Shown piece by piece: positions 24,801-36,800 of a DNA stretch of 64,000 nucleotides. The notes under the pieces are model-generated. The model had not been told where the DNA came from. It saw only the letters and a list, made by a program, of their open reading frames with translations, and ran no database searches. The position numbers were made by a program, and so were the translations under genes. Numbering within the stretch: the first letter of the stretch is position 1; the number at the start of each line of letters is the position of its first letter. This DNA is from Straminergon stramineum (lineage: Eukaryota > Streptophyta > Bryopsida > Hypnales > Calliergonaceae): contig OY987265.1 of the NCBI GenBank assembly GCA_963920665.1, forward strand, positions 16,497,001-16,561,000. The letters run 5' to 3'.

Positions 24801-25837
24801 TCACAAACTAGATGGCCAACACAAAATGAATAGCGGAACTTCAGACCGAAGTCATTAGCGATGTTTGTAGTGTGAGTATGGGTCCAATTGTGGCCATCAA
24901 ATCTTCGGTCCATGCCCTCTAGTTGTCGACCTATAGACAAAGAAGATGTTGACCTCGACAAACCAATGGAAGAGGATGTTGGAGGTGAAATAGGAGACAA
25001 CTCAAAAAGCATGTCTCCATTGAATGATTGAGGAAGATGACGCACAGATTCACAATGAAGAGTATCCAAGTTCAAAAACTTCAACTCATTCCGTGCTCGT
25101 GGTCGACTTTGCATATCCCTAAGGCACTCAAGGACACTTTGGAACTGCGATGCACTATGGGGACCTAGAAGGGGCAATGTGCTACCTTGAGCACTTTGGT
25201 TCATCACCAAATTACTATCATTGTCCATCTCAAGTATAGGAGACAATTTTGTTGTTGCTTCACTAACAAAAATAGCATCATCATCTAAAGACTCGGCAAG
25301 ATCAATGGGGCTATGATCCGATGGCTCTACTTTGATACAAGTTCCCTAAGACATTTGCACAATAGAAGTTGCAGAACTAGGCGTAAGAATATCTGTTGAC
25401 ATCGCCCTACTACCAATTGGAGTACCAAAGGTATGGTACTTGCCAGGGGTGAGTCTCCAAACATCTCCTTCATCATTCTTGAACTTTAGTTGCATGACAG
25501 TTGATACAATTTCTAGTCCTTCGGAATCGAATAGCTCCTGCTCTACCCACATAGATGTCAATTCTAGATTGAACCTCACACTAAGAATTGAAGCAGATAC
25601 CCATGCCATACCATCATCGCCACAAGGAAATAAAATTGGAACACTAGACCCTTCACCACGAACCACTGCCATGCCTATTCTTGGATTAGCATACAAACTC
25701 CAAAAGTTGTGCTTGAACCATTGTACAATGGTTTTGAGGTTTAGGCCAAAGTTATAAGACGCTAAGTTAAATGGTGTGAATACTTGGTAGATTCAGTATC
25801 AATATTTGGGTGGTTTGAACTTGATCTTCCAAGATTT
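21900..25837 (-). pseudogene. DDE-type element transposase with C-terminal SWIM zinc finger, three in-frame stops
   Basis: The minus-strand frame stays open from just below a TGA at about 25,840 to 23,534, apart from TAG 25348-25346 and TGA 24775-24773. A clear splice donor (GAATTG|GTAAGT) ends that exon at 23,555. The downstream exon begins near 23,300 (EELAEMSSYNLAETVHNKW) and ends at 21,900, with TAA 23168-23166. The core shows a Cys-rich start (LVCRICKASPSCKSLCPC), then GFMADNAMANWHAVRVVYG and SCLLHWTTSLNRH, as expected of a DDE transposase. Near the end is a SWIM finger (CTCEDF, 17 residues on NCKH). I take it as a MULE/KDZ-like transposase of seed-free plants; the exact superfamily is uncertain. 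No initiator ATG was found, so a 5' exon may be missing. Confidence 0.7.
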
Positions 25838-25840
25838 TGG

Positions 25841-27790
25841 CTTCATGATTTTTAACGCCACCAACAATTTTGTAATTAGATATTGCGAACGTTAGCATTT
25901 ATTTAACCAAATGGTGTCGCATTTAGAGAATATAGCATGTCAGAAGCCACTAAAAGTAGTCCTTCTACAATATGGGTTTGATAATTTCAAATCCAAGAGT
26001 TTATGAGAGTTGGTTCAGCTACAATCAATTGTTTAAAATGACCGTTCATTGCTTATTGTTTGAATGTGTTTTTGTCTTCATTTTGCTTCATTCCTTAGAT
26101 GAGAATACATTCATCAGATTTGGAAGATGCCATATATTGGAGAATTTCTAGAGTTGCCTAGGAAGAACTTCATTTAGTTTTCTTATAGTGAGTTTGGGTG
26201 CAGGGATGCCAGAGGGTTCCCAGAGAAAGAGACGTAAGGCTAGTTTGCTTTATTCTAGCAAAAAACAGTTACAGAAAGCAAAGATGGTTAGACGCTTGCA
26301 TAGAGCTAGTGGAACTGAGATAAGTAGCATTGTTCGGACCTTGTCCTTTGAGGAGGATGGAGTTGAAGTTGGAGATTTTCAATCTAGAGAGAGTTCGGCA
26401 CAAAATTCTGATGGAACTAACTCTATCAAGCTTTAGAGCGTGGAGGAGAATGCTATGTCGTTGAGAAGTGCAATTTGCGTAAGTTCATCCCTCACTTGCT
26501 TCCACTAGAGTGAAGGACAAATAGTTTGTCCAAAGTAATTACCTGTCTACTTCAATGGATAACATCTATTTGTATCTAAAGAGTGCAACAAATATTTTTC
26601 TGGTATAGATAGTTTTGTGCCCACTGGTTTAGTACTACACACATGTTAAGGTCTAATGCTTTCTAAGATACAAAAACCTATAAAAACATGTATAATGTCT
26701 ATTACTCCTGGAAATTATGTTAATGAATATGATAAGGTCATTGATTCCTATTTCGATAACTTTGAAATAATAGGGTTGCATTGATTTGGATATAAAAGAA
26801 TAAGGAATGTGAATCAATTATTGCAAAGGTTTCAAATTTAATTCTCATTTGTAGGATATTGTGCACTTGTACAGTATGCATATTACCCCTTTTAAAGATT
26901 AATTATAAAAAATAGAAATGAATTTTATAAATAATTATAGTATTTAAATGTCTTATTTTTCCAAACCTTTTTATTATGTTATAACATATTTATTACAATA
27001 AATTATTTTTATTTATTTAAATATAATTTTTAAGTTTTAAAAGAGTAATGAATAATAAAATAAAAAAATGTTATTGCTAAAATAATTATTCAGTTCTAGT
27101 GGAATTACAATAATAGCTCATTTTCATTTATTTAAAATTGAGCATCATCATTTGCTAGAAATAATTGGTACATTTGTAAGATCTAGATCACAATTTGTGT
27201 CAACCAAGCAAATTCTTGATACCTGAAGTTCAACATTGTTGAATAAATGGAGTTTAGAGTATATCATGTTTATTCCATTGTACATCTTATGAAATAGTCC
27301 ACATTGTAGAAATTGGAGTCTCTTTGAGCAGTAGCCTCTTAAAATTCCGCCCAAAACTATAGAATTAGATTTCTCAAAGAAATGAAAGCTCCACCAATGC
27401 ATGAAATAAACCAAGAAGTTTATCACTATCAAGCCCAATTATTAGATAGATTTCTATATTGGATTTCTAAAATATCCTATATTACTAATAAAATGTCTTA
27501 AAGTCTTACTAATATCAATAATAAAAACAATAACAAATCACTCTTTATCCTAGAAAATAAAATTTCAATTCCTCCCTCCATTTCACCTTTGTCATCATTT
27601 GGATACAAATTAAAAAGGTAAACATAAAGCCAACAAGGCAAATGAGACATTGTGCATGAATAAGATGATCGAGCTAATCAATTAGATCGCCTTAAAACCC
27701 TCGTTTAAGGCTAGTGGTGCATATTTTGAGAGAGGTATGAATATCACTGGAATTGTCCTACTTACAGGGGTCTAGAAATTTTTTGATATT
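25841..27790. other. Non-coding stretch, very AT-rich at 26,850-27,560
   Basis: A small ORF at 26,188-26,436 (+) is basic (GSQRKRRKASLLYSSKKQ) but resembles nothing I know. From 26,850 to 27,560 the sequence is strongly AT-rich without clear repeats. It separates the SWIM transposase from the ParB-methyltransferase gene. Confidence 0.35.
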
Positions 27791-27804
27791 CTTGTATCCA
27801 GAAA

Positions 27805-30800
27805 ATGGATAATCAAGCTCGCGCATCGATAGGAGCGCAGGAGCACGAGGAGGAGAGACGAGGAGACCAAGCAGTTGCGCCTCAGTTTGAGCGAACAGCC
27901 GCTGCAATTACAGTAATCCCAAACACCGATTGTTTGGATTTTGTAGGGTTTGTGGTGGACTTAAAAGATTTATGTAGTGCGTGACTCTACAATGTTTTGC
28001 AGGGCTGATTTGCAGGGGTAATTTAGGTTTGTGATGCCCTAAATCTAGTTAATGGAGGGTTGAGAGGAATCGACTGATAGCCTGTCGACTATCGGTCCCC
28101 TCGAGCCTCCTCGGAACCCGAGTAGCCTGAGGTAGTCTCTAAAGAGCTCGTGGTTCTTCCCGAGGAGCAGTCTGGTCACTCGAGGTCCCAATCAGGGTTC
28201 ACAGGTTCAGAGATCCTACTTAATGCTCGCAGCTCTGACCTCCTCGGCATCGAGGAACTTAGGAACGGAATAGTTTGTGTGCTATTGTGCCTCAGTTCGA
28301 GCGAACAGCCGCTGCAATTAGAGTAATCCCAAACACCGATTGCTTGCATTTTCTAGGGTTTGTGGTGGACTTAGAAGATTCATGTATTGCGTGACTTGAG
28401 TCACTAGACAATGTTTCGCAGGGCTGATTTGCAGCCAGGGATAATTTAGAGTTGCGATGCTCTAAATCTAGTTAATCTAGGGTTGCGAAGAATTGAATAG
28501 CCGGTCGACTGTCGGTCCCCTCAAACCTCCTCGGAACCCGAGTAGCCTGAGGCAGTCTCCGAAGAGTTGGTGGTTCTTCCCAAGGAGCAGTCTGGTCACT
28601 CGAGGTCCCAATCAAGGTTCACAGGTTCAGAGATCTTGCTTCATGCTCGTAGCTCTGGGCTCCTTGGCATCGAGGAACTCAGGAATGCAATTGTTTGTGT
28701 GCGATTGCGGACTTGATATGTTGTTTAAATTGTAGAGTTCATAAAGTTCTGAAGCTTCAGAGGTGCCACAGGGGATCCGAGGAATAGAGTTAGAGAGTCG
28801 ACCCAAGTTTGTAGTTTTCGGTAGTCATGATTTCTCATTATTTTAAATTATTTTAGGACTGCTGTTTCTCAATTGTTTCATACAAAAAGCACAGGGATTG
28901 CATAGGGGCGATGAATACGGCCAAGGGCCCGATGTCATCTGTATATTTGTTCTAGCAATTACCAGGCTATAGTATTCAAAATTTCTTTCTTACGGGTATC
29001 CTAAACCCATAATACTAGCTAGAATTCAAGATTACGGACTTGGGGTAATATTAATCACAACAGATTGGCTTGATATACACGTATGGTTTCCATGGTAATT
29101 GCATTGGAAATGCACATGGATTGCTACATAGTCCAGACGTTCTTCAAAGCACTGATTTGCATGTCAGTTCTTGAACTTGCAATAAGTTTGATATTCTGAC
29201 CTACAGATAGTCCAAATTCACCGTAGCAACTGAAGCTTCTTAAGAAAAAACTTATTTTCAACTCCTTCTGTCTGACGAACTTGCGTGCTAGAAACGAAGG
29301 ACCTTGTCTTCATTACCTCGAAGCTTGTCTTTCTCACCGAGAACCTGTCTTCGTCAACATTTTTAGACATGCCTGAGTTATAATTTTCATGAGTCGAGCT
29401 TCACAGTTCTCTCAAGATGTATCTTACAGGAAGTAGATGAGATGATAGAATCATGTCAAGCGAGTGACTTTTAGTGTGCATGATTTAGTAAATTGTAGCC
29501 TCAGTTGGAAAATTGGAAGCTCTGTTGTTGTCCCTATGCCTAAATAATTTATTTGATTTGATGAGTGAAGGTTCACCGTATAGACAGACGATTCCCCTCA
29601 TGAGATTTATCAAACATATAAAGTTTTGCAATCTATATATGATAATGTGATAATGTAGGATTTGGTGACTTCATATGTAGATTAATCAATGGACTCACGT
29701 GCCTAACCAATTGACTGAGCCACAAGTTTCGAGTTGGTTTATTTTCTAAAGTTCTACATGAATTGCAACCAGGATGACTGTTTAATTCTTAGCTGGAATG
29801 CATGAGGTTCTAGCAGGAATGTGCTTTCATAGATATTTTTTACATTCAATTTCTCCTTTGATGAATTCCACACCTACTATTTAACTAGCCTTTAGCAAGC
29901 CCTGGGATTCCATGCTGTCGAACAACATGAAATCCTTATTCATACAGGACTGTGTGAATCACTCACAACTTTGCCTGTGGAAACTCATTTCGATAAAATC
30001 GTGGTGCATTCAATAGTTATATGAGCATTTAGTATATCGGTCTAGGTTCAATAGACCACTTTTGAAATGCAATCTTGTTTTACTTATTTCATTATAAATT
30101 TGACAATTGGAGGCTCAAAATATGGTACCAAGTTTAATTTAAGGGATTGTCCATTTCCTATTTTGAAGAATGGTGAAAGATTTTATTTGGTCCGATTAAC
30201 CATACTAATAAGAATGTTTTGTGCTAATGTGACATTGTAGTATGTTTCTATAGTTTGCAATGTTTGGTCACAATATAAGGTTTAGGGATGTCTATTGTTG
30301 TTTTGAACGCCTAATAAGCATTGTAATGAGAGGGGGATTATGAGATTCTGAAGTCTAGATCTCAAGCTTCAAGCAATTCTCCAAAGAATGAATTGTGATT
30401 TTTTGATGAGGAGCTATGGAAATAGTACTAAGTAGTCTTTGGGTATATGAGATTCCTAAATCTTGAAGCACCTCTAATATAGAGTTCTTGATTGTGAAGG
30501 CTTCTTAGTTTTGTTGAAGCCTTGAAGTTTTTGCTTTGTAAATGGTATAACCCTAGTGTCTTCTCTTGAGTGGTCTTTAATGTGCTTAAGAGTTGTAGAA
30601 AATTAACAATCCCTAGTAGAGGTAGCTGATTTTTTTGTTGTTTGTAATTTAGGGCCTAGCATTGTGTGGTTCAACAAAGGAGATATTGATGGAGGATATC
30701 ATTGTTCAAGTTTGAAGCTCTTGAACTATTTCAAAGCAGACATGGTTTCTTTAAGGTCTATGCCATGTACGTAGTCGTGCAAATCATTTTTAAATTGTTG

Positions 30801-33800
30801 ACAACTTGTGTACTATGAGTCATTTACAGACTAGCACAATTTCAAATTGTAGTGTAGGCAAATTGACTAAACACAAATTGATGTCACAAAATTGATCCTA
30901 GACCTTTCTTGTCAAATGTTCTATAGTCTTATGTTGTAAAGATTTGTGGACTTCACAAATTAGCTCACGCTACAAATAAGTAGGAATGTTGACGGTTCAT
31001 AGAAATAAACGTTAGGGAAGATCAAATTGTATGTCTAGATTGACTACAATACAATGGAGGTACATTGATTCCTCAAAGTTGCCAACCATTAGTCCTATTT
31101 ACACCTTGGCCAAGAATATTTTGGCCTCATCATGTTTCACATCTTATCATATGTTGGATTGAAAAGGGGAATGTTAATTGCTCCTCGGAACCCAATCAGG
31201 GTCTAAGGGAGCCTAGGAGGTCCCACAGAGCATTCATCAAGAGATGTCCACATACATTCAAATTCGGGATATTTATATTAGAACATTGAATGGAATTCAA
31301 TCTACATTTCTTTAGAGCAAATGCAAGAGAGTTGTTTTTGTGTTTAAAATAGTAATATTGTTGAAGTTATGTCTATTCCATGTCCAAATTTGTTTATCGT
31401 TTATGTCCCTCGATCCTGAGGAGCTTTACTTGGATTTGGAGAATGCATCTGTGTCTCCCACATAGAACCTCAGAGTAGGATTTTATAATGTGCATGGCTA
31501 CCCTAAATCCCAAGCAATGTTTCCATAGAATTGTCATGGGACGAGGACTGTCTAGGATTTAGGTGGCTAAATCCCCTCCTCAGGACTGTTTTGCTATTTC
31601 AGAATTATCACATAGTTTTATTTGAAGGTGCTAATTTTTTTCATTTAAGTACACAAAGGTCCCTAAAGCTCTTCTTGGGTTCCAAGGAGCTTATTTTATT
31701 GTGCAATTGGGTCTAATATTTCCATTTTCTTTGCATTGGGTGACCTCATTGTATAAATTGGATGATGTTGTGATGCAGATCCTAACATTCTTAATAAAAC
31801 TAGCCCATTTTAGATGTAAATAACACTTGTATTATAATTGGATTCAGGAAATAGGTGCTGATGTGGGTAAGGTCTTCGGTCAGCTGGATCTTGGTGTTGC
31901 AAAGGGTGTTTCAACTATAACTGACAATGTGGCTCATAGTTTGGTAAGTTTAATAGTTTCCACTTGCATTTTGATCACTAGGTTTCACAAAATGTCTAAA
32001 TCTCTAGTGTGCTGACATAGAATTCTATAAAATTTGAACAATGTTTTGGGTTCTCCTCATCCAATTATAAATCAGACTTAAGATTCCTAAATAATCTTAA
32101 TAAGATTTATAAGATATAACATGTGCTATAGCATTGAATGTGATTCATTTTTGACAAACGATTCCAAAACGCATATATCAGATGCCTAGTTATTTGGTGA
32201 CTTATAGCCTTCTTGAACCCTAGGAGTTGTATTATGCTTCCTAGCTACCTTGGTTGCATGATTACAATCCTTTAAAAGCATATAAAATACTTTTAGGATT
32301 GCATAGTTAGGTTATTCTCAGCCCACCTCTATTCCGAGAAGGACAACCAGGACTTCCAAATAGTTGCAGTGGATGTTCCCTTAGTAGACTTACATAGGTC
32401 TCGAAGTTTGCATTTGGTATTCGGATTCGAGGACCTTCTACACATTTCCTCTAGAGGTGTAAATGGATTTCAAAATAGATATTTTATGTGTTTCAACTCT
32501 AAAAATTACATGCCCAAATCAAGGTACCTTTAATTGACCTTGAATCCGAGGAGGTTCAACAAGATGTGGAGCATGCTCCCACCTTTCCCAAATAGGATTT
32601 CAGATTAGAAATTAGTATTGAGGTGGAGAGACAAAATCCCAATTTTGGGTATTCCGTAACAAAATTCCAAATACAACTTCCAATGACATTTGATATGGGG
32701 TGAGGATTGACCATTGTACATTCCCTCCTCGGACTCGAGCTGCTTGTTCCGCATCTTCAAAAAACTTTAATTTCATGCGCTCATTTTCCACATGTGAGGA
32801 GTTAGAGATTACTCAAGTCGTTCTTGGGTTCCGAGGAGCTTAATTTCTCGAGCAATTGGGACTTGTATGTCTATTTTCTTTGTTTTTGTTGTCTTCAATG
32901 CTTAATTTTAGTGATATTTGGATGGTGAGCAACAAATGTTTAAAGAAACATGACAATCTTAAATTTAAGTGGACCTTCTTGGGTTTCGAGGAGGCTATGT
33001 GAGGAATTTATGCTTCATTCTAACTTTTGAGTCAATTGGAATATTAAGTGTTGTATGTTTTTGTATTTGGTCCATGCACCTATGTGCCAATAGAACAAAG
33101 AAGATGCTGCAACATCTGGTGGTGAATTGTTGAAAACAACAGAAGGGGATCTCCAAGAAAGTATGATGGATCAGGTAAATTTGAATCTCACTAGAATGCC
33201 TATTTCATCTTCAATTTTGTTTTTATATTTTTATAGGCCCCTTTGGGTTCCGAGGAGGGCATGCCTTGCCCCATTATCACTGCTCCTCGGATCCCAAATA
33301 CCCCCACCGAGGTTCCGAGGAGGCCCCTTTGGGTTCCGAGGAGGGCATGCCTTGCCTCATTATCATTGTTCCTTGGATCTCGAATACCCCCACCGAGGTT
33401 CCGAGGAGGCCCCTTTGGGTTAGGAGGAGGGCATGCCTTGCCCCATTATCGTTGCTCCTCGGATCCCGAATACCCCCACCGAGGTTCTGAGGAGGTCCCT
33501 TTGGGTTCCGAGAAGGGGTTGTCAATGTAGTTTGGATTGTGCTAGATGTTCAAATTAATTTCTTTTTGGACTCATTGGTTAATGGGAATGTTTTTTAAAT
33601 CCAAGTAGCATGCTTATGTATTTGTGGTGTAGTATATTATAATTATTTTGAAATATTATTATTTGAGGTATTGTAGGATCCGCTCGAGATTGATGCCCTC
33701 GTCGTGGCTGAGTTGACATATGATGAGACTGTGAACGCCTTTCGTGCCAAAGAAAAGCTGGACTTCAACACCATTATCCGCAAGTATCGTTTCCAGCCAA

Positions 33801-36800
33801 CGAGGTCTTGTTACTTCAAAATCCCACTCTGTCGAATGATATCATTGCCACTTGTAAGGCCAGTTTTGCAAACTGATGTTGTTCGCCTCGAATCTAAGTT
33901 TGTTCACGGTTATAGAGAGGGTGATCGAGTTATGTATGTGTCACTTCACAATGACAAAGGTATGAGCCCAAAGATCATGGATGAGATATTGGATACTTGG
34001 GATGCTCATTGGGTGGTTGAGAACGAAGCTTTTGAGAAGGAGCTCTAAGGCCATGAGGATCGAGCTGCGCTATCAGGCTTCATGTTTTTTGTGTGGGATG
34101 GCAACCACCGCATGATGGCCTGGACAAACTACATCAACAGGATGAGAGCTCACGACCGTGAATGGCATTTCTGGGTGGATTCTATTATGCTAGAGACTAA
34201 GGGGTCCACGGGAGTATTGATGCATGCAATGAACAACGTCAACATGTAACTCTTCTTCAACTGCGATGATGCAATAGAGAACGTGTTCCTTTGAGGGGTG
34301 TTGCTGTAATTTATATTTTGATTATGAACTTTGCAGGTCCACCGAGAATGCCCATGTGAAGACCAATGTTGTCCACCGTCTTCATAGGATCAACACGTAC
34401 GGGTCTCTCAAGCTTCAAGATTTTAAAGAGTTACTATCAGAAGATGAATATAAAGCTTGCGAGACTCAGACCAAACCATATCCTTGGCACCCTCTTACTT
34501 CAGATATCTTTATACGATTCTTACATCGGGTACGTGTCTTTCAAGTGGTTCCATTTGTTGAAATTGTGAAGTCTTTGTTTATGTCAAATTCTATATTTTT
34601 TTGGAGTGTGTTGTATTCAATGTTTATAGTTTCTTTTTATCTTCTCACTAGCTCCTCAAAATATTTACTTCTATTTTGGTCAATTGAAGGCTGAAAATTG
34701 ATCTATTGCTATAATGGATGTTTGAATGATCTATGTTTTTCTGGTGGTTGTAGAGTTCTATACTATTGTTGCTAAAATTAGCCAATGTGATTTATCATTC
34801 ACATGAACTTGACCTTGTTTTTTAATTTATTGCAGCAAGAGTTAGCTATGGCTGCAGAGGAGGCAGCTAGACTCTATGAAGGACGAACCCTTCCAATAGA
34901 TAGGACATCAAGGGCCCTACAGGAGGCAATGATGGATGCTTCTAATGCAAAGGTGAAATCCCTAAGAACCGAGTTCGATAAACTTAGCGCGGTTGGCAAC
35001 CCCAAGCATGGACCTCGTTGGCTTGAAGAGGTCTGTCTCTTGCTATTTTGTTCTTTAACCATTTGAAGTTCTTATTACATTCCTTTCTTGATTGATTTTT
35101 TGATTTTTTCTTTATTTCTCATCGTCTTCTTCTGTTGTCAGATCATGATTCATTGGAGCAAAAACGAAAGGCCAGATATGACGTTGGATAAGCTACAGAA
35201 TATAGCTGCAAGCATTGTGAAGCCAGTTTACAAGAGCCGATGGTTGGCTTGGTGGAACTCAAGTGAAATGAATCGTGGAGCTCTTCGATTTCCCATTCCA
35301 ATTGCAACGGAGGATAAATTCAAGTCATGGTTACCAAAGGCCACATTTTGGGCTGAGGTTGTTTTTTGACAAAGCCCATTTCATTCAATGATTTCTAGTC
35401 TTATTTACTCAAATTTAATTATTAATGTACTATATTCCTTCCTTTCATGTAATGTTCCTTATTTTCTTTTGACATTTTAGTAGTTATTGTTTAATTTTTC
35501 TAATTTAGTCCTTCACTTTTGACATACAGCTTGAGGAAGCGGCATCAACATGGGTGAATGCGACTTTAGAGTCAGAGCACATAGTTGTTGACTGGAATGC
35601 TGATGATTCTATTGACAAAATTGGTGACTATGTGGAACGCTACAGGATTATACTTTGGGATCATGCTTTCTACTCTTTCTTTGTGAAGAGTGGAAAGTAT
35701 TCTCGTCTCATACCATTCCTAGGGCAAGAGGGATGTGAGCAAGCAATGCAGTGTTGCGTATATAGGTATTTACATTCACTAGTTTGAATAATTTCACATA
35801 CAAATCTTGTGTTCAATTGCAAATATAGTGGTGTAAAGTGATTGTAGATATTTCCTTAATTGTTATATCATTTACTATATTTTGGTGATTTCATTGTGTC
35901 TAATCTATTATTTTGAATTCTATTGTAGATACTTCTATCGGGAACTTGCTGCTAAGGGAGGAATCCAGAAACGAGCAATACCAAAGCTACTTGGAGCTTG
36001 GACTGACAAGAATCTACCTTCTTGTTTTTTCACCACAACTCAAATTCGTGGTTTCTCTCTTTCAGAGCTTATAGATTGCCCGTGGTACATTGAGTGTAGA
36101 AGGACTAACGCACCGGCGGAAGAGCAACATACAAAAGACGAAGCTGCAGCTTCAAAAGTTGTAGTAGAAGATTTGTCTTCCGAGGAGGATGAAGAGGAGG
36201 TTGCTCAACAAACTCCAGATTCTAAGAAGAATTCAAGGCGGGGTCCAAAGAAGCAACTATCTCAGAAGAAAGTCCCTGTAAAGGTCACTAGATCTTCTTC
36301 AACACGTCAAGGTGCTGGATCTTCTGCTCGATCGGAAGTCCCTGCTTTAGGGTCTGCAACTCCTCTTGGCATTTCTACTGTGGCACCGGAGTACTTTGTT
36401 CCTTCTCAGTGGCAAGCAACTAATTCCCTTCGTTCTGAAACTATTGTGGGCAATGTAAGCAAATTAATTCTTCAATACTCTATCCGAGATGCTATTGAGC
36501 ACATGGTGAAAACCCGCACACAATCCCAAGAACAAGTGAAGATTCTGGACTTTGCTAAGAAGGTACTTCCCAATTTGGTATTAAATGTGTTACTAGTATT
36601 TAATCCATGATATTTCTTTTGGTTTCTAACCTTTTCTATTGATATTGTATAGGCGGGCAGAGGACGTTCCCGTACACTTGGAGGTGTGGCCAAGCGTGAA
36701 GCGTGTCTAGACTTGATAATTGGAGACATGCCCGACGGCTTGCCTGTCCCTAATATTTCTCATCCTCCTCTTAGTGTTCCGTATTGGAACACTTATGACG

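Noticed and set aside
33243..33530. Several overlapping open frames of 74-98 codons with repeated GSEEAPLGSEEGM-like peptides
   Set aside because: They are translations of the 86-bp tandem repeat inside an intron, and appear on both strands and in several frames.
34247..34292. Extra stops (TAA 34247, TGA 34291) in the methyltransferase gene
   Set aside because: They fall after a good donor (AACAT|GTAACT at 34,246) whose phase matches the next exon, so they are intronic.
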